DNA of 64,000 nucleotides from Galbibacter sp035306585 (GTDB lineage: Bacteria > Bacteroidota > Bacteroidia > Flavobacteriales > Flavobacteriaceae). Where the stretch lies: positions 1-64,000 of the forward strand of contig NZ_DATGNU010000043.1 in the NCBI RefSeq assembly GCF_035306585.1, written 5' to 3'. The translations under genes were made by a program, and so were the position numbers. Below the pieces are notes generated by a model. It had not been told where the DNA came from. It worked only from the letters and a program-made list of their open reading frames with translations, and ran no database searches. Positions 8,860 to 16,666 of the stretch are shown here, in pieces. Each line of letters begins with the position of its first letter. Within the stretch, counting starts at the first letter, position 1.

Positions 8860-9425
8860 ACGAAAAAGAATCGCTTAGTAATCCACTTGTAAAGGATGTA
8901 AAAAACTAAACCGATCAACATTCCAAATGTTATACCAGTAATTACATCAAGTGGGTAATGAACCCCAATATAGATTCTGCTATATGCCACAATCATTCCC
9001 CAGATAATCAAAACAAATGGTAACCATTTAAAAATCCTATTAAAGATCAAAGAAAAGAAAGTAACCACTACAAATGAATTGGATGCGTGCGCTGAAAAAT
9101 AACCAAATTTCCCACCACAATAAGACTTCACCAAACGCATCTGGCTCTCGATAAGTACATCGTGACATGGTCGTAATCGCTCCAATCCATATTTAAACGC
9201 ATTAGACAATTGATCGGATACCGTAACCATTAGGGCTACTAAAACTAAAACAAGGAGGGTTCTTCGCCATTTTAATTTAACTAGGCAGAGCATCAATAAA
9301 AAAACATACAATGGAATAGAAGACCATTTATTAGTCATAAACATCCAAAACCCATCCCAACTGGAACTCCCTAGTCCGTTTAAATAAAGAAATAATTCTT
9401 GATCAAGATTAATTAGGGTGTCCAT
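8856..9425 (-). CDS. PAP2-superfamily membrane phosphatase
   Basis: A 189-residue inner-membrane protein with the three PAP2 motifs: KYGLERLRP (KX6RP), SAHASNSF (a variant of PSGH in which alanine replaces proline and serine precedes AH) and SRIYIGVHYPLDV (SRX5HX3D). Five or six hydrophobic segments surround them. Members hydrolyse lipid phosphates such as undecaprenyl pyrophosphate or phosphatidic acid phosphates on the periplasmic face. The gene lies 4 bases downstream of the small acidic-protein gene and is probably cotranscribed with it. Confidence 0.87.
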   Translation of the reverse strand: MDTLINLDQELFLYLNGLGSSSWDGFWMFMTNKWSSIPLYVFLLMLCLVKLKWRRTLLVLVLVALMVTVSDQLSNAFKYGLERLRPCHDVLIESQMRLVKSYCGGKFGYFSAHASNSFVVVTFFSLIFNRIFKWLPFVLIIWGMIVAYSRIYIGVHYPLDVITGITFGMLIGLVFYILYKWITKRFFFV

Positions 9426-9429
9426 AAGG

Positions 9430-9660
9430 CTAGGATTCGTTATATCGGTTCACTTCACGATCATAAAAATCGTTGGCCGCTTGAATTAAATTTTCAGCCT
9501 CCATGGACAATTCCTTTTCATCCTCTGCTGAGAAATCCTCAAGCCACTCCACCTGGTCGTTTTCAAGGTTTATAATAAACCTAGGATAATCCGTATGTAT
9601 GATAAATATTGCCGTTGGATAGTCCGTATTATCACCCAACAAAAACTTAGGTAGTTCCAT
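9430..9660 (-). CDS. Small acidic conserved-type protein, unknown function
   Basis: A 76-residue acidic protein. The N-terminal half (MELPKFLLGDNTDYPTAIFIIHTDYPRFIINLENDQVEWLED) reads as a short beta-rich domain, and the C-terminal half (EDEKELSMEAENLIQAANDFYDREV) as an amphipathic helix. No signal peptide or membrane segment is seen. The tight spacing to the PAP2 gene (4 bases) and the MATE gene upstream suggests a small operon. I do not recognise a named family. Confidence 0.7.
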   Translation of the reverse strand: MELPKFLLGDNTDYPTAIFIIHTDYPRFIINLENDQVEWLEDFSAEDEKELSMEAENLIQAANDFYDREVNRYNES

Positions 9661-9700
9661 TTATAGTTTAATTTAAACAGTTACAATCCAGAGGAATCAC

Positions 9701-11077
9701 CTATGGGTTGGTCAAAATGAGTTTTCGAGATAAATAATTAAATCTAAAATACAAAAATATTGCTGCAATAGTGAGTCCAGATAATAAACCTATCCAAATT
9801 CCCATATTACCCAGATCTGTTTTAAGTCCTAAATAGTACGAAATTGGAAATCCGACCAGCCAGTAGGCAACAAAGGTAATAGCCGTTGGCACCTTTACAT
9901 CTTGAAGACCTCTTAACGCCCCTAAAAAGGCAATTTGTAAACCGTCAGATATTTGAAAAAAGGCTGCCACTAATAATAATTGAGAAGCAATCATAATAAC
10001 CTGATTATTGTCAGCTAAGTTTACCAGATCATTTTGATCTAAATAAACCGTTGGAAGCCAATTTCTAAAAATAATAAAACACAAGGCAAAGACCACCTCA
10101 ATTAAAAATGTAAGACAAAACACCGAGATCGCAATTCGACGAAGCTCCTTATAATCTTTGAGTCCTTTCTGATTCCCCACTCGTATCATGGCTGCAACAC
10201 TTAATCCAACGCCAACCATGTAGGTCATACTCGATAGGTTAAGGGCAATCTGATTGGCCGCCTGAGGGTTGGTTCCAAGAACACCACTAAGCCATACAGC
10301 AGCGGTAAAAATTCCAACCTCAAAAAACATTTGTAAGGCCGAAGGAAGCCCTAAATCAGCTACTTTTTTCAACATTGATTTCTCGATGATTCGCCACTTA
10401 AAGTTGACTAGATACGGTTTTATCTTATTGTTTTTCATAAATAAATACCATAGGTAGGCAACCATTCCAAAACGAGACACTAACGTCCCAATTGCAGCAC
10501 CAATGATACCCAATTCCGGGAATCCAAATTTACCGTAAATCAAAAGATAATTTAGCCCTATGTTAACAACATTGGCAACTACAGTGGCGTACATTGGATA
10601 TTTCGTCTGTGAAAGACCGTCAGAGAATTGCTTCATAGCCTGAAAGACCACTAGGGGTACCAAAGAAAAAGCCACCAAATCCAAATAAGGTAAGGCCAAT
10701 TCCACCACTTCTAAGGGCTGATCCATGGAGTACATGAGCGGTTTTGCAATTAAGAGTAGACCAAATAAAATAAGGCCGATAACAGTACACAACAACAAGC
10801 CATGTTTAAAAGAGGATCGCCCACCTTCAATATCCCTGGCACCATCAGCTTCGGCTACCAGTGGAGTAATAGCCGTAGAAAAACCTATCCCTAAAGACAT
10901 CGCAATAAAAACAAAACTATTCCCAAGTGATACCGCGGCTAATTCCGTAGTTCCCAGCTGTCCTACCATTATATTGTCGGCAAAAGCGACAAAGGTATGT
11001 CCTAACATCCCTAGTATAACTGGAAACGCTAATTTTAAATTATATGAAAACTCTTTTGTGTATTTTGCAAAAACCAT
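9701..11077 (-). CDS. MATE family multidrug/Na+ efflux transporter
   Basis: A 458-residue protein with about 12 transmembrane segments arranged as two homologous bundles. The N-terminal family pattern FPVILGMLGHTFVAFADNIMVGQLGTTELAAVSLG is clear, and the second bundle starts near DLGLPSALQMFFEVGIFTAA, as in NorM-type proteins. MATE carriers export cationic drugs or metabolites in exchange for H+ or Na+. Substrate and ion cannot be read from sequence. A good TAnnTTTG box lies 19-26 bases upstream of the start. Confidence 0.92.
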   Translation of the reverse strand: MVFAKYTKEFSYNLKLAFPVILGMLGHTFVAFADNIMVGQLGTTELAAVSLGNSFVFIAMSLGIGFSTAITPLVAEADGARDIEGGRSSFKHGLLLCTVIGLILFGLLLIAKPLMYSMDQPLEVVELALPYLDLVAFSLVPLVVFQAMKQFSDGLSQTKYPMYATVVANVVNIGLNYLLIYGKFGFPELGIIGAAIGTLVSRFGMVAYLWYLFMKNNKIKPYLVNFKWRIIEKSMLKKVADLGLPSALQMFFEVGIFTAAVWLSGVLGTNPQAANQIALNLSSMTYMVGVGLSVAAMIRVGNQKGLKDYKELRRIAISVFCLTFLIEVVFALCFIIFRNWLPTVYLDQNDLVNLADNNQVIMIASQLLLVAAFFQISDGLQIAFLGALRGLQDVKVPTAITFVAYWLVGFPISYYLGLKTDLGNMGIWIGLLSGLTIAAIFLYFRFNYLSRKLILTNP

Positions 11078-11095
11078 CCCAAAAATTTAAGACGG

Positions 11096-11103
11096 CAAAG
11101 ATA
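11096..11103 (-). promoter_or_regulatory. Candidate -7 promoter box (TATCTTTG) for the MATE gene
   Basis: The minus-strand octamer matches TAnnTTTG exactly, 19 bases before the MATE start codon. No clear -33 TTTG was found. Confidence 0.45.
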
Positions 11104-11246
11104 CATCTTACCCATTCGACGACCTAATGTATGCGGAGGTTTCAAAAGTTAAAAAATTGCAAAGATTAGCAGCACACCTTTTGCACCAATGACCACTTAT
11201 AAACCGATCCTACCAACCAAAATCCATTGCAGCATTCGATATAAAT

Positions 11247-12023
11247 CTAAAGTGTTTTAGCCTCCTGCCAGTAAAGATCCATCTCAGCAAGGGTCATTTC
11301 ACAGAGCGGTTTATTCAAGGATTTGGCTTTTTGTTCTAAATACTGGAATCGTTGGATAAACTTCTTATTGGTTCTCTCTAAGGCATTCTCTGGATTAATT
11401 TTTAGAAATCGTGCATAATTAATCATCGAAAACAAGACATCACCAAATTCAGCTTCCATTTTATCCGGATCCCCATTGTTGACCTCCAATTGAAATTCTG
11501 CCAATTCTTCCTTTACTTTTTCATACACCTGTTCTGGTTCTTCCCAATCGAATCCAACGCCAGCAACCTTATCCTGGATACGATTGGCCTTAACCAAGGC
11601 CGGTAAGCTTTTCGGCACCCCTGATAGAACGCTTTTATTGCCTTCCTTTAGTTTTAAGTTTTCCCAGTTTCGCTTCACATCCTCTTCGTTTTCTACCTTT
11701 ATATCACCATAAATATGAGGATGTCGGTGAATTAATTTTTCACAGATTTCATTAGCGACATCTGCTATATCAAAATCATTGGTTTCACTTCCTATTTTGG
11801 CATAAAAAACAATATGCAGTAAAACATCTCCTAATTCCTTTTTAATCTCAGCTAGATCATTATCCAAAATAGCATCTCCCAATTCATAGGTCTCCTCAAT
11901 AGTAAGATGTCTTAGAGATTGCATGGTCTGTTTCTTATCCCACGGACATTGCTCTCTTAGCTCATCCATAATGGTTAAAAGCCTATCAAATGCTTTCAGT
12001 TGCGCTTCTCTGGAATTACTCAT
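11247..12023 (-). CDS. mazG: Nucleoside triphosphate pyrophosphohydrolase MazG
   Basis: A 258-residue two-repeat MazG protein that hydrolyses (d)NTPs to monophosphate and pyrophosphate, acting as a house-cleaning enzyme or in stress response. The N-terminal repeat has LREQCPWDKKQTMQSLR, EETYELGDAI and KELGDVLLHIVF, giving the metal-binding ExxE...ExxD set. The second repeat has VGFDWEEPEQVYEKVKEELAEF and EFGDVLFSMINYAR. Length is typical of full-size bacterial MazG. I placed the start at ATG 12023 (MSNSREAQLKAF); an in-frame ATG at 12062 adds 13 residues not expected in the family. Confidence 0.92.
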   Translation of the reverse strand: MSNSREAQLKAFDRLLTIMDELREQCPWDKKQTMQSLRHLTIEETYELGDAILDNDLAEIKKELGDVLLHIVFYAKIGSETNDFDIADVANEICEKLIHRHPHIYGDIKVENEEDVKRNWENLKLKEGNKSVLSGVPKSLPALVKANRIQDKVAGVGFDWEEPEQVYEKVKEELAEFQLEVNNGDPDKMEAEFGDVLFSMINYARFLKINPENALERTNKKFIQRFQYLEQKAKSLNKPLCEMTLAEMDLYWQEAKTL

Positions 12024-12063
12024 TGTTTTTGACTTAAGGTTTATTTTTTCAAATGACTGCAAT

Positions 12064-12350
12064 TTACAGTCTTTTTAAAAATTTAAGTAGATCGGAAGGG
12101 ATTAAATTCACTATCTACCCTTAGACAACACCCAGGATACGCTGCCCTACTGGTCGCTCCCATAAGGGGTTGTGCAAACCTTTCGATGTTCGTCTGACCA
12201 CATTAGATCACGGCATTGCTCAGATTTTCTGTGGTAGAAGTGGTTATAAGGTTAAATTATTGACTGTATGTCAGCAGCTTATCCTTGTATTTGCGCACTA
12301 TAAGGGCGTGCTTACGGACTTTCACCCTAAAGTTTTCGCCCATGCTAGGC
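12064..12350 (-). other. Structured non-coding remnant resembling domain I of a group II intron
   Basis: No convincing gene is present. Read on the minus strand, the stretch contains AGGGTGAAAGTCC, the spaced segment CATCGAAAGGTT, and GGGAGCGACCAGTAGGGC followed by GTATCCTGGGTG. To me this resembles the 5' domain of bacterial group II introns, and the local GC content is higher than in nearby spacers. No reverse transcriptase frame and no domain V hairpin were seen, so it would be a truncated relic. The assignment is from memory of motif style and is tentative. Confidence 0.3.
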
Positions 12351-12352
12351 GC

Positions 12353-12396
12353 ATTAAAAAAAAAGAGCCATCCTACAACAGTGTATGACAGCTCTA
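12353..12396 (-). terminator. Rho-independent terminator after the DUF5606 gene
   Basis: On the minus strand AGAGCTGTCATACA pairs imperfectly with TGTAGGATGGCTCT, followed by about ten T residues, some 30 bases past the stop codon. Confidence 0.65.
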
Positions 12397-12424
12397 TTTA
12401 TTATGATAATAAGTAAAAACTAGG

Positions 12425-12877
12425 TTATTCGTCCTGCTTTTTCTCATTTTGTTCTTCCTGCTTCCCTTGAGCTTCATCTTGCTCCAGGGTATCAAAATCT
12501 GTAATTCCTTTATCGTGGAGCAGGTTATACCACTGAATAATTTTCTTGATATCACTTGCATACACACGGTCCTCATCATAATCTGGTAGAACTTCGAAAA
12601 AATATTCTTCCAATTTAATTTTTGGATCCTTATGACTTATCTGAGTTTTACCGCCATTTTCTTTTTCTTTAATCTTGTTAAAGACCTCTTTCAAAGGAAC
12701 CTCCTCTTCCAAGGTATAAATCGCTATTTCAGAAAGTAAGCTCACATTGTTTTTGAGCCCTACACTTAGCTTCTTTCCATCAATTAAAGATTCCGCAACA
12801 AATCCACTACGTGTTTGTGCTTTTAGTTCATATAGCCCTGGTTTCCCGGAAATCGATAATATTTTTTCTAAACCCAT
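12425..12877 (-). CDS. DUF5606-domain protein
   Basis: A cytosolic protein of 150 residues. The N-terminal segment MGLEKILSISGKPGLYELKAQTRSGF is the hallmark of DUF5606, a family found in Bacteroidota. The middle is a helical region (LKEVFNKIKEKENGG), and DYDEDRVYASDIKKIIQWYN follows as in other members. The C-terminal 25 residues are a low-complexity E/Q/K tail. Function is unknown. It lies just downstream of the peptide deformylase gene on the same strand, and I infer a shared expression unit. Confidence 0.83.
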   Translation of the reverse strand: MGLEKILSISGKPGLYELKAQTRSGFVAESLIDGKKLSVGLKNNVSLLSEIAIYTLEEEVPLKEVFNKIKEKENGGKTQISHKDPKIKLEEYFFEVLPDYDEDRVYASDIKKIIQWYNLLHDKGITDFDTLEQDEAQGKQEEQNEKKQDE

Positions 12878-12936
12878 ATATCACTTTAAATTTTGAGTGC
12901 GCAAATATCTGTGCTTTGCGCAAATAAACAAAATGA

Positions 12937-13527
12937 TTATCTCCCTTTTTTAGCATCTGGGAATTTCATCCTGTAATCCACATTTATTTTTCCTTTCGAA
13001 ATATTACCCAACTTACCTTTTAGCAATCGCTTTTTAAGACTTGATAATTTGTCTGTGAACAAAATACCTTCAATATGATCGTATTCATGCTGAATCACAC
13101 GAGCAGCCAGGCCATCATATTCTTCCACCACTTTGTTAAAATCAGCATCAAGGTATTCAATTTTAATTCGCTCACAGCGTGAGACATCCTCTCTAACTTC
13201 CGGGATACTCAAACACCCCTCGTTAAAGCTCCACTGCTCACCAGTCTCCTGAATAATCTTAGGATTTATAAAAACTTTTTTAAGCCCTGCTAGGAACGCA
13301 CGCTGTTGGTCTGATAAGTCTTCATCCTCGGCAAAGGGACTCGTATCGATTATAAATAAACGAATAGCGAGCCCAACTTGTGGAGCGGCCAGACCTACTC
13401 CATAAGCATTATACATGGTTTCGAACATATTTTCAATAAGGGTATCCAAATTTGGATAATCTTTTGAAATATCTTTCCCAACCCTTCGAAGAACAGGATC
13501 GCCATAGGCAGTAATCGGTAATATCAT
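12937..13527 (-). CDS. def: Peptide deformylase
   Basis: A 196-residue cytosolic metalloenzyme that removes the N-formyl group from nascent proteins. All three signature motifs are present: GVGLAAPQVG (motif 1, about residue 43), EGCLSIPE (motif 2, metal-binding cysteine) and QHEYDHIEG (motif 3, HExxH). The start MILPITAYGDPVLRR is the family N-terminus. Some 25 residues inserted before motif 2 (EDLSDQQRAFLAGLKK region) are usual in Bacteroidota deformylases. Confidence 0.96.
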   Translation of the reverse strand: MILPITAYGDPVLRRVGKDISKDYPNLDTLIENMFETMYNAYGVGLAAPQVGLAIRLFIIDTSPFAEDEDLSDQQRAFLAGLKKVFINPKIIQETGEQWSFNEGCLSIPEVREDVSRCERIKIEYLDADFNKVVEEYDGLAARVIQHEYDHIEGILFTDKLSSLKKRLLKGKLGNISKGKINVDYRMKFPDAKKGR

Positions 13528-13551
13528 AATATTCTTTTTCGATTAAGAGTG

Positions 13552-13559
13552 CAAAAATA
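13552..13559 (-). promoter_or_regulatory. Candidate -7 promoter box (TATTTTTG) for def
   Basis: An exact TAnnTTTG match on the minus strand, 25 bases before the deformylase ATG. Confidence 0.45.
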
Positions 13560-13690
13560 CAAAGTAAATACGAAAAATATAGTGTAAAGAATTAAAAGAA
13601 AGGTTAAACACTTATACACTTCGATACTTTTACAGACAAAAGGCTATCATCCTGTTAGGCAATATGGAACGGTAAAAATGAGCGGATTTC

Positions 13691-14113
13691 CTATTGGACA
13701 ATTACCTTTTTAGCGGATTGATAATTAGGGGTAGAGATGTTTAAAATATAAACGCCACTGTCCAAATCCGATACACTAAAGGAAAAAGCCATCCTATTGG
13801 TCTCTAAAATCTTCACCACCTTTCCGGTAATATCGTAAAAAGCAAGCTTCTTTGTCCCAGGATCATTTGTTGTAATATGTAACATATCTTTACGCTTGAC
13901 AGGATTTGGAAAGACCTTTAAAGAATTCTCCACAGGCGCTGCGTAAAAAGCCAACATTAAGTCCAGGTTTAATGAAGTTAGTATGGGTGCATTGAAATCA
14001 GATTGTTCATGAGCTACTGCTTGGGGCACTATCTCAGCATCCTCTCCCACATTAGCAGGGAATGCCATTTGAATAAATAAAAATATAAGTAGGGTAATTC
14101 TCATCTCATTCAC
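13691..14113 (-). CDS. Small secreted protein with a type IX secretion (T9SS type A) sorting domain
   Basis: 140 residues: a signal peptide (MRITLLIFLFIQMAFPANV, starting at or just after the first methionine), a linker of about 45 residues without recognisable domain, and a T9SS type A C-terminal domain from about residue 68. That domain contains FPNPVKRKDML, LAFYDITGKVV, LDSGVYILNIS and the final KKVIVQ. Normally this domain routes large cargo through the Por secretion system; here almost nothing else is attached. It may be a small surface peptide or the remnant of a larger secreted protein. It has no neighbour in the same operon. Confidence 0.8.
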   Translation of the reverse strand: MNEMRITLLIFLFIQMAFPANVGEDAEIVPQAVAHEQSDFNAPILTSLNLDLMLAFYAAPVENSLKVFPNPVKRKDMLHITTNDPGTKKLAFYDITGKVVKILETNRMAFSFSVSDLDSGVYILNISTPNYQSAKKVIVQ

Positions 14114-14270
14114 TTTATTTTTAGATTAGACTTTATTTAATAATTCGCTATAAAACTTTGGGGAGCTCTATAAACAAATTTAATAAAAATTCCTTTTTCT
14201 TTCTACTATATCTGTAAGATGTAGTATTTTTTGGTTGAATTTAACGTTTTAAACCTCAACCCCTTATAAT

Positions 14271-14681
14271 TTAACGATTGTACAAATATGATTGCAAAAT
14301 TACCGTTGCACTCACTTTATCCAAAAGTTCCTTTTTCCGTCGATCTTTCTTCTTTACCCCTGCATCCAGCATACTTTGAAAAGCAATTTTAGAGGTAAAC
14401 CGCTCATCTATTCGTACCACAGAAATCTCTGGGAGTTCTTTATTGAGGGCTATGATAAATTGCTGAATTTTATGTTCCACCTCTGAAGGCTCGTTATTAA
14501 GCCGCCTAGGCTGTCCTACAACAATGCGTTCCACTTGTTCCTTTGACACATAATCCTTTAAATATTTCAATAAATCTTTGGTGCTTACCGTGGTAAGGCC
14601 AGAGGCGATTATTTGTAAAGGATCCGTTACGGCAATTCCCGTGCGTTTTTCTCCATAATCTATTGCTAGTATCCTTGCCAT
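14271..14681 (-). CDS. ruvX: Putative pre-16S rRNA nuclease / Holliday junction resolvase-like RuvX (YqgF)
   Basis: A 136-residue RNase H-fold protein. The beginning MARILAIDYGEKRTGIAVTD carries the first catalytic aspartate. IVVGQPRRLNNEPSE and VVRIDERFTSKIAF supply the glutamate-containing middle motif, and DKVSATVILQSYL the last acidic residue. YqgF proteins process the 5' end of 16S rRNA; the older name implies junction resolution. The gene stands alone, about 285 bases from dapD, which runs the other way. Confidence 0.93.
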   Translation of the reverse strand: MARILAIDYGEKRTGIAVTDPLQIIASGLTTVSTKDLLKYLKDYVSKEQVERIVVGQPRRLNNEPSEVEHKIQQFIIALNKELPEISVVRIDERFTSKIAFQSMLDAGVKKKDRRKKELLDKVSATVILQSYLYNR

Positions 14682-14941
14682 TGTAAAATGCTTTACAACA
14701 AAAATACGTCTAAAATCAAGTCTTGGATTTTAGAGCACAAGAACTTATCCATGAAGTTATTCACAATTCATGGTATTGATAAACCAACACGCTTCAATAT
14801 TAGTGACTTATACCATTATTGTCAAAAGAATGTTAAGAGCCATATTGGTGGCCAACAACCAAGCAAAGGATGTTTTTTATAAACAAATCACCTATTAATG
14901 TTATAGCTATCAAATCCTTTTAAAAATACAAACAACAAACT

Positions 14942-14949
14942 TATATTTG
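14942..14949 (+). promoter_or_regulatory. Candidate -7 promoter box (TATATTTG) for dapD
   Basis: An exact TAnnTTTG match, 18 bases before the dapD ATG. Confidence 0.5.
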
Positions 14950-14967
14950 TAACAAAATTTGATATTT

Positions 14968-15783
14968 ATGAATGCACTACGTACGATCATTGAAGCAGCC
15001 TGGGAAGACAGGGAGCTGTTAAAGAATAACGATACACAAAACTCCATTAGAGAGGTGGTGGACTTATTGGACAAAGGAAGTCTTCGAGTAGCAGAACCAA
15101 CTAATAGCGGTTGGCAAGTCAATGAATGGGTAAAGAAAGCCGTGGTATTGTACTTCCCAATACAAAAGATGGAAACTTTAGAAGCTGGTCCGTTGGAATT
15201 CCATGATAAAATTCCATTAAAAAGAAATTATGCGGAGAAAGGAATTCGCGTAGTTCCACATGCCGTAGCTCGACACGGAGCATATATTTCTCCTGGAACC
15301 ATCCTAATGCCAAGTTATGTAAATATTGGAGCTTATGTAGATGAAGGTACCATGGTCGATACCTGGGCAACAGTTGGTAGCTGTGCTCAAATTGGAAAAA
15401 ACGTACACTTAAGTGGCGGTGTAGGAATTGGAGGCGTCCTTGAACCTTTACAGGCAGCACCCGTTATTATAGAAGACAATGCCTTTTTGGGATCTAGAAG
15501 TATCGTTGTAGAAGGTGTTCGGGTTGAAAAAGAAGCGGTGTTAGGTGCTAATGTTGTCTTGACTGCATCTACTAAAATTATTGATGTGACCTCAGATGAG
15601 CCTGTGGAGATGAAAGGTTTTGTTCCAGCTCGTTCGGTAGTAATTCCAGGAAGCTATACCAAAAAATTCCCAGCAGGAGAATACCAAGTTCCTTGTGCAC
15701 TAATTATTGGCCGTCGTAAAGAGAGTACTAACAAGAAGACCTCTTTAAACGATGCCTTAAGAGAATACAATGTAGCCGTTTAG
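14968..15783 (+). CDS. dapD: 2,3,4,5-tetrahydropyridine-2,6-dicarboxylate N-succinyltransferase
   Basis: A 271-residue cytosolic enzyme of the succinylase branch of lysine/diaminopimelate synthesis; it transfers succinyl from succinyl-CoA to tetrahydrodipicolinate. The left-handed beta-helix repeat region is clear from GTILMPSYVNIGAYVDEGTMV through VGSCAQIGKNVHLSGGVGIGGV. The N-terminal helical domain (MNALRTIIEAAWEDRELL) and the C-terminal arm (PCALIIGRRKESTNKKTSLNDALREYNV) match the family. I chose ATG 14968; a TTG three codons upstream is less likely. A terminator follows. Confidence 0.96.
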   Translation: MNALRTIIEAAWEDRELLKNNDTQNSIREVVDLLDKGSLRVAEPTNSGWQVNEWVKKAVVLYFPIQKMETLEAGPLEFHDKIPLKRNYAEKGIRVVPHAVARHGAYISPGTILMPSYVNIGAYVDEGTMVDTWATVGSCAQIGKNVHLSGGVGIGGVLEPLQAAPVIIEDNAFLGSRSIVVEGVRVEKEAVLGANVVLTASTKIIDVTSDEPVEMKGFVPARSVVIPGSYTKKFPAGEYQVPCALIIGRRKESTNKKTSLNDALREYNVAV

Positions 15784-15810
15784 AAGTAAACTCTACCTAT
15801 AACAGTACTT

Positions 15811-15856
15811 AAAACCTAGCTTAAGATCTCGCTTTAAGCTAGGTTTTATTTTTTTA
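15811..15856 (+). terminator. Rho-independent terminator after dapD
   Basis: AAAACCTAGCTTA and TTAAGCTAGGTTTT form a near-perfect stem with a short loop, followed by a T-rich run. Confidence 0.85.
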
Positions 15857-15872
15857 TTGCTCCACTACCCAA

Positions 15873-15880
15873 TATATTTG
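15873..15880 (+). promoter_or_regulatory. Candidate -7 promoter box (TATATTTG) for the first glycosyltransferase
   Basis: An exact TAnnTTTG match 16 bases before the TTG at 15896. It argues that translation begins at that TTG and not at an upstream TTG at 15857, which would lie before the transcript start. Confidence 0.45.
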
Positions 15881-15895
15881 CAAAAAAGCACCAAG

Positions 15896-16666
15896 TTGAG
15901 CACAAGCACTAAATTATCCGTGGTAATTATTACCTATAATGAGATTGAGTATATTGAGCAATGCATAGACAGCGTAATTTTTGCCGACGAGATCATCGTT
16001 GTTGACTCCTTTAGCAACGATGGAACATGGGAATACCTACAAGGTCGACCAGAGGTTACAGCTCAACAACATCCCTTTGAGAATTTTACCAAACAAAAAT
16101 CCTATGCCTTAAGTCAAACAACAAATGATTGGATCTATTTCTTTGATGCTGATGAACGCGTTACTCCTAGACTGCAAAAAGAAATCATTCAAACCATCAA
16201 TGACCCCAACAGTTGTGATGCCTATTGGAATTACCGAAGTTTTATGTTTAAAAACGAGCGCTTGTATTTTAGTGGATGGCAGACAGATAAGGTATATCGT
16301 CTATTTCGAAAAAGTCGTTGCTCGTTTGTAGAGGACCGTATCGTTCATGAAACCCTAGAAGTTCGTGGGACCGAGGGAAAATTAAAAGAAAAGCTCCTTC
16401 ACTACTCTTATAAAAACTACGAGGATTATAAGGGGAAAATGATACGGTATGGTCAGCTAAAAGCCAAACAAGCACATTTAAAAGGAAAAAAATGGTCTAT
16501 ATTAAAGCAATATTTACGACCTGCTTGGAAGTTTTTTAATCATTATTTGCTGCGATTGGGAATACTTGATGGAAAAAAAGGAATAATCATAAGTTACTTA
16601 AATGCCTTAGGGGTATATGAACGCTTTCGCGAGCAGCGCGCTTTAGAGCTTAAGAATAAGCACTAA
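15896..16666 (+). CDS. Family 2 glycosyltransferase, WaaE/KdtX-like
   Basis: About 256 residues. The GT-A fold nucleotide-binding segment KLSVVIITYNEIEYIEQCIDSV is at the start, DEIIVVDSFSNDGTWE follows, and the DxD-type motif is FDADERVTP. The C-terminal half is basic with aromatic residues (YRLFRKSRCSF, HYSYKNYEDYKGKM), as in transferases that add a sugar to lipopolysaccharide core or related surface glycans. A TTG start at 15896 is preferred because a promoter box lies 16 bases before it; an alternative TTG at 15857 gives 269 residues. Its 3' end overlaps the convergent epimerase gene by 4 bases. Confidence 0.82.
   Translation: MSTSTKLSVVIITYNEIEYIEQCIDSVIFADEIIVVDSFSNDGTWEYLQGRPEVTAQQHPFENFTKQKSYALSQTTNDWIYFFDADERVTPRLQKEIIQTINDPNSCDAYWNYRSFMFKNERLYFSGWQTDKVYRLFRKSRCSFVEDRIVHETLEVRGTEGKLKEKLLHYSYKNYEDYKGKMIRYGQLKAKQAHLKGKKWSILKQYLRPAWKFFNHYLLRLGILDGKKGIIISYLNALGVYERFREQRALELKNKH

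Noticed and set aside
12170..12388. Plus-strand frame of 72 residues (MCKPFDVRLTTLDHG...)
   Set aside because: It runs antisense through a region that looks like a non-coding structured relic and ends in a terminator for the opposite strand.
12899..12926. Direct repeat GCGCAAATA twice, 19 bases apart, before the DUF5606 gene
   Set aside because: Only two copies of nine bases in an A/T-rich promoter; could be chance or part of the promoter, not enough to call an element.
14688..14882. 64-residue frame between the RuvX and dapD genes
   Set aside because: No recognisable domain, rich in rare-looking combinations and unlinked to a promoter; the spacer composition explains it.
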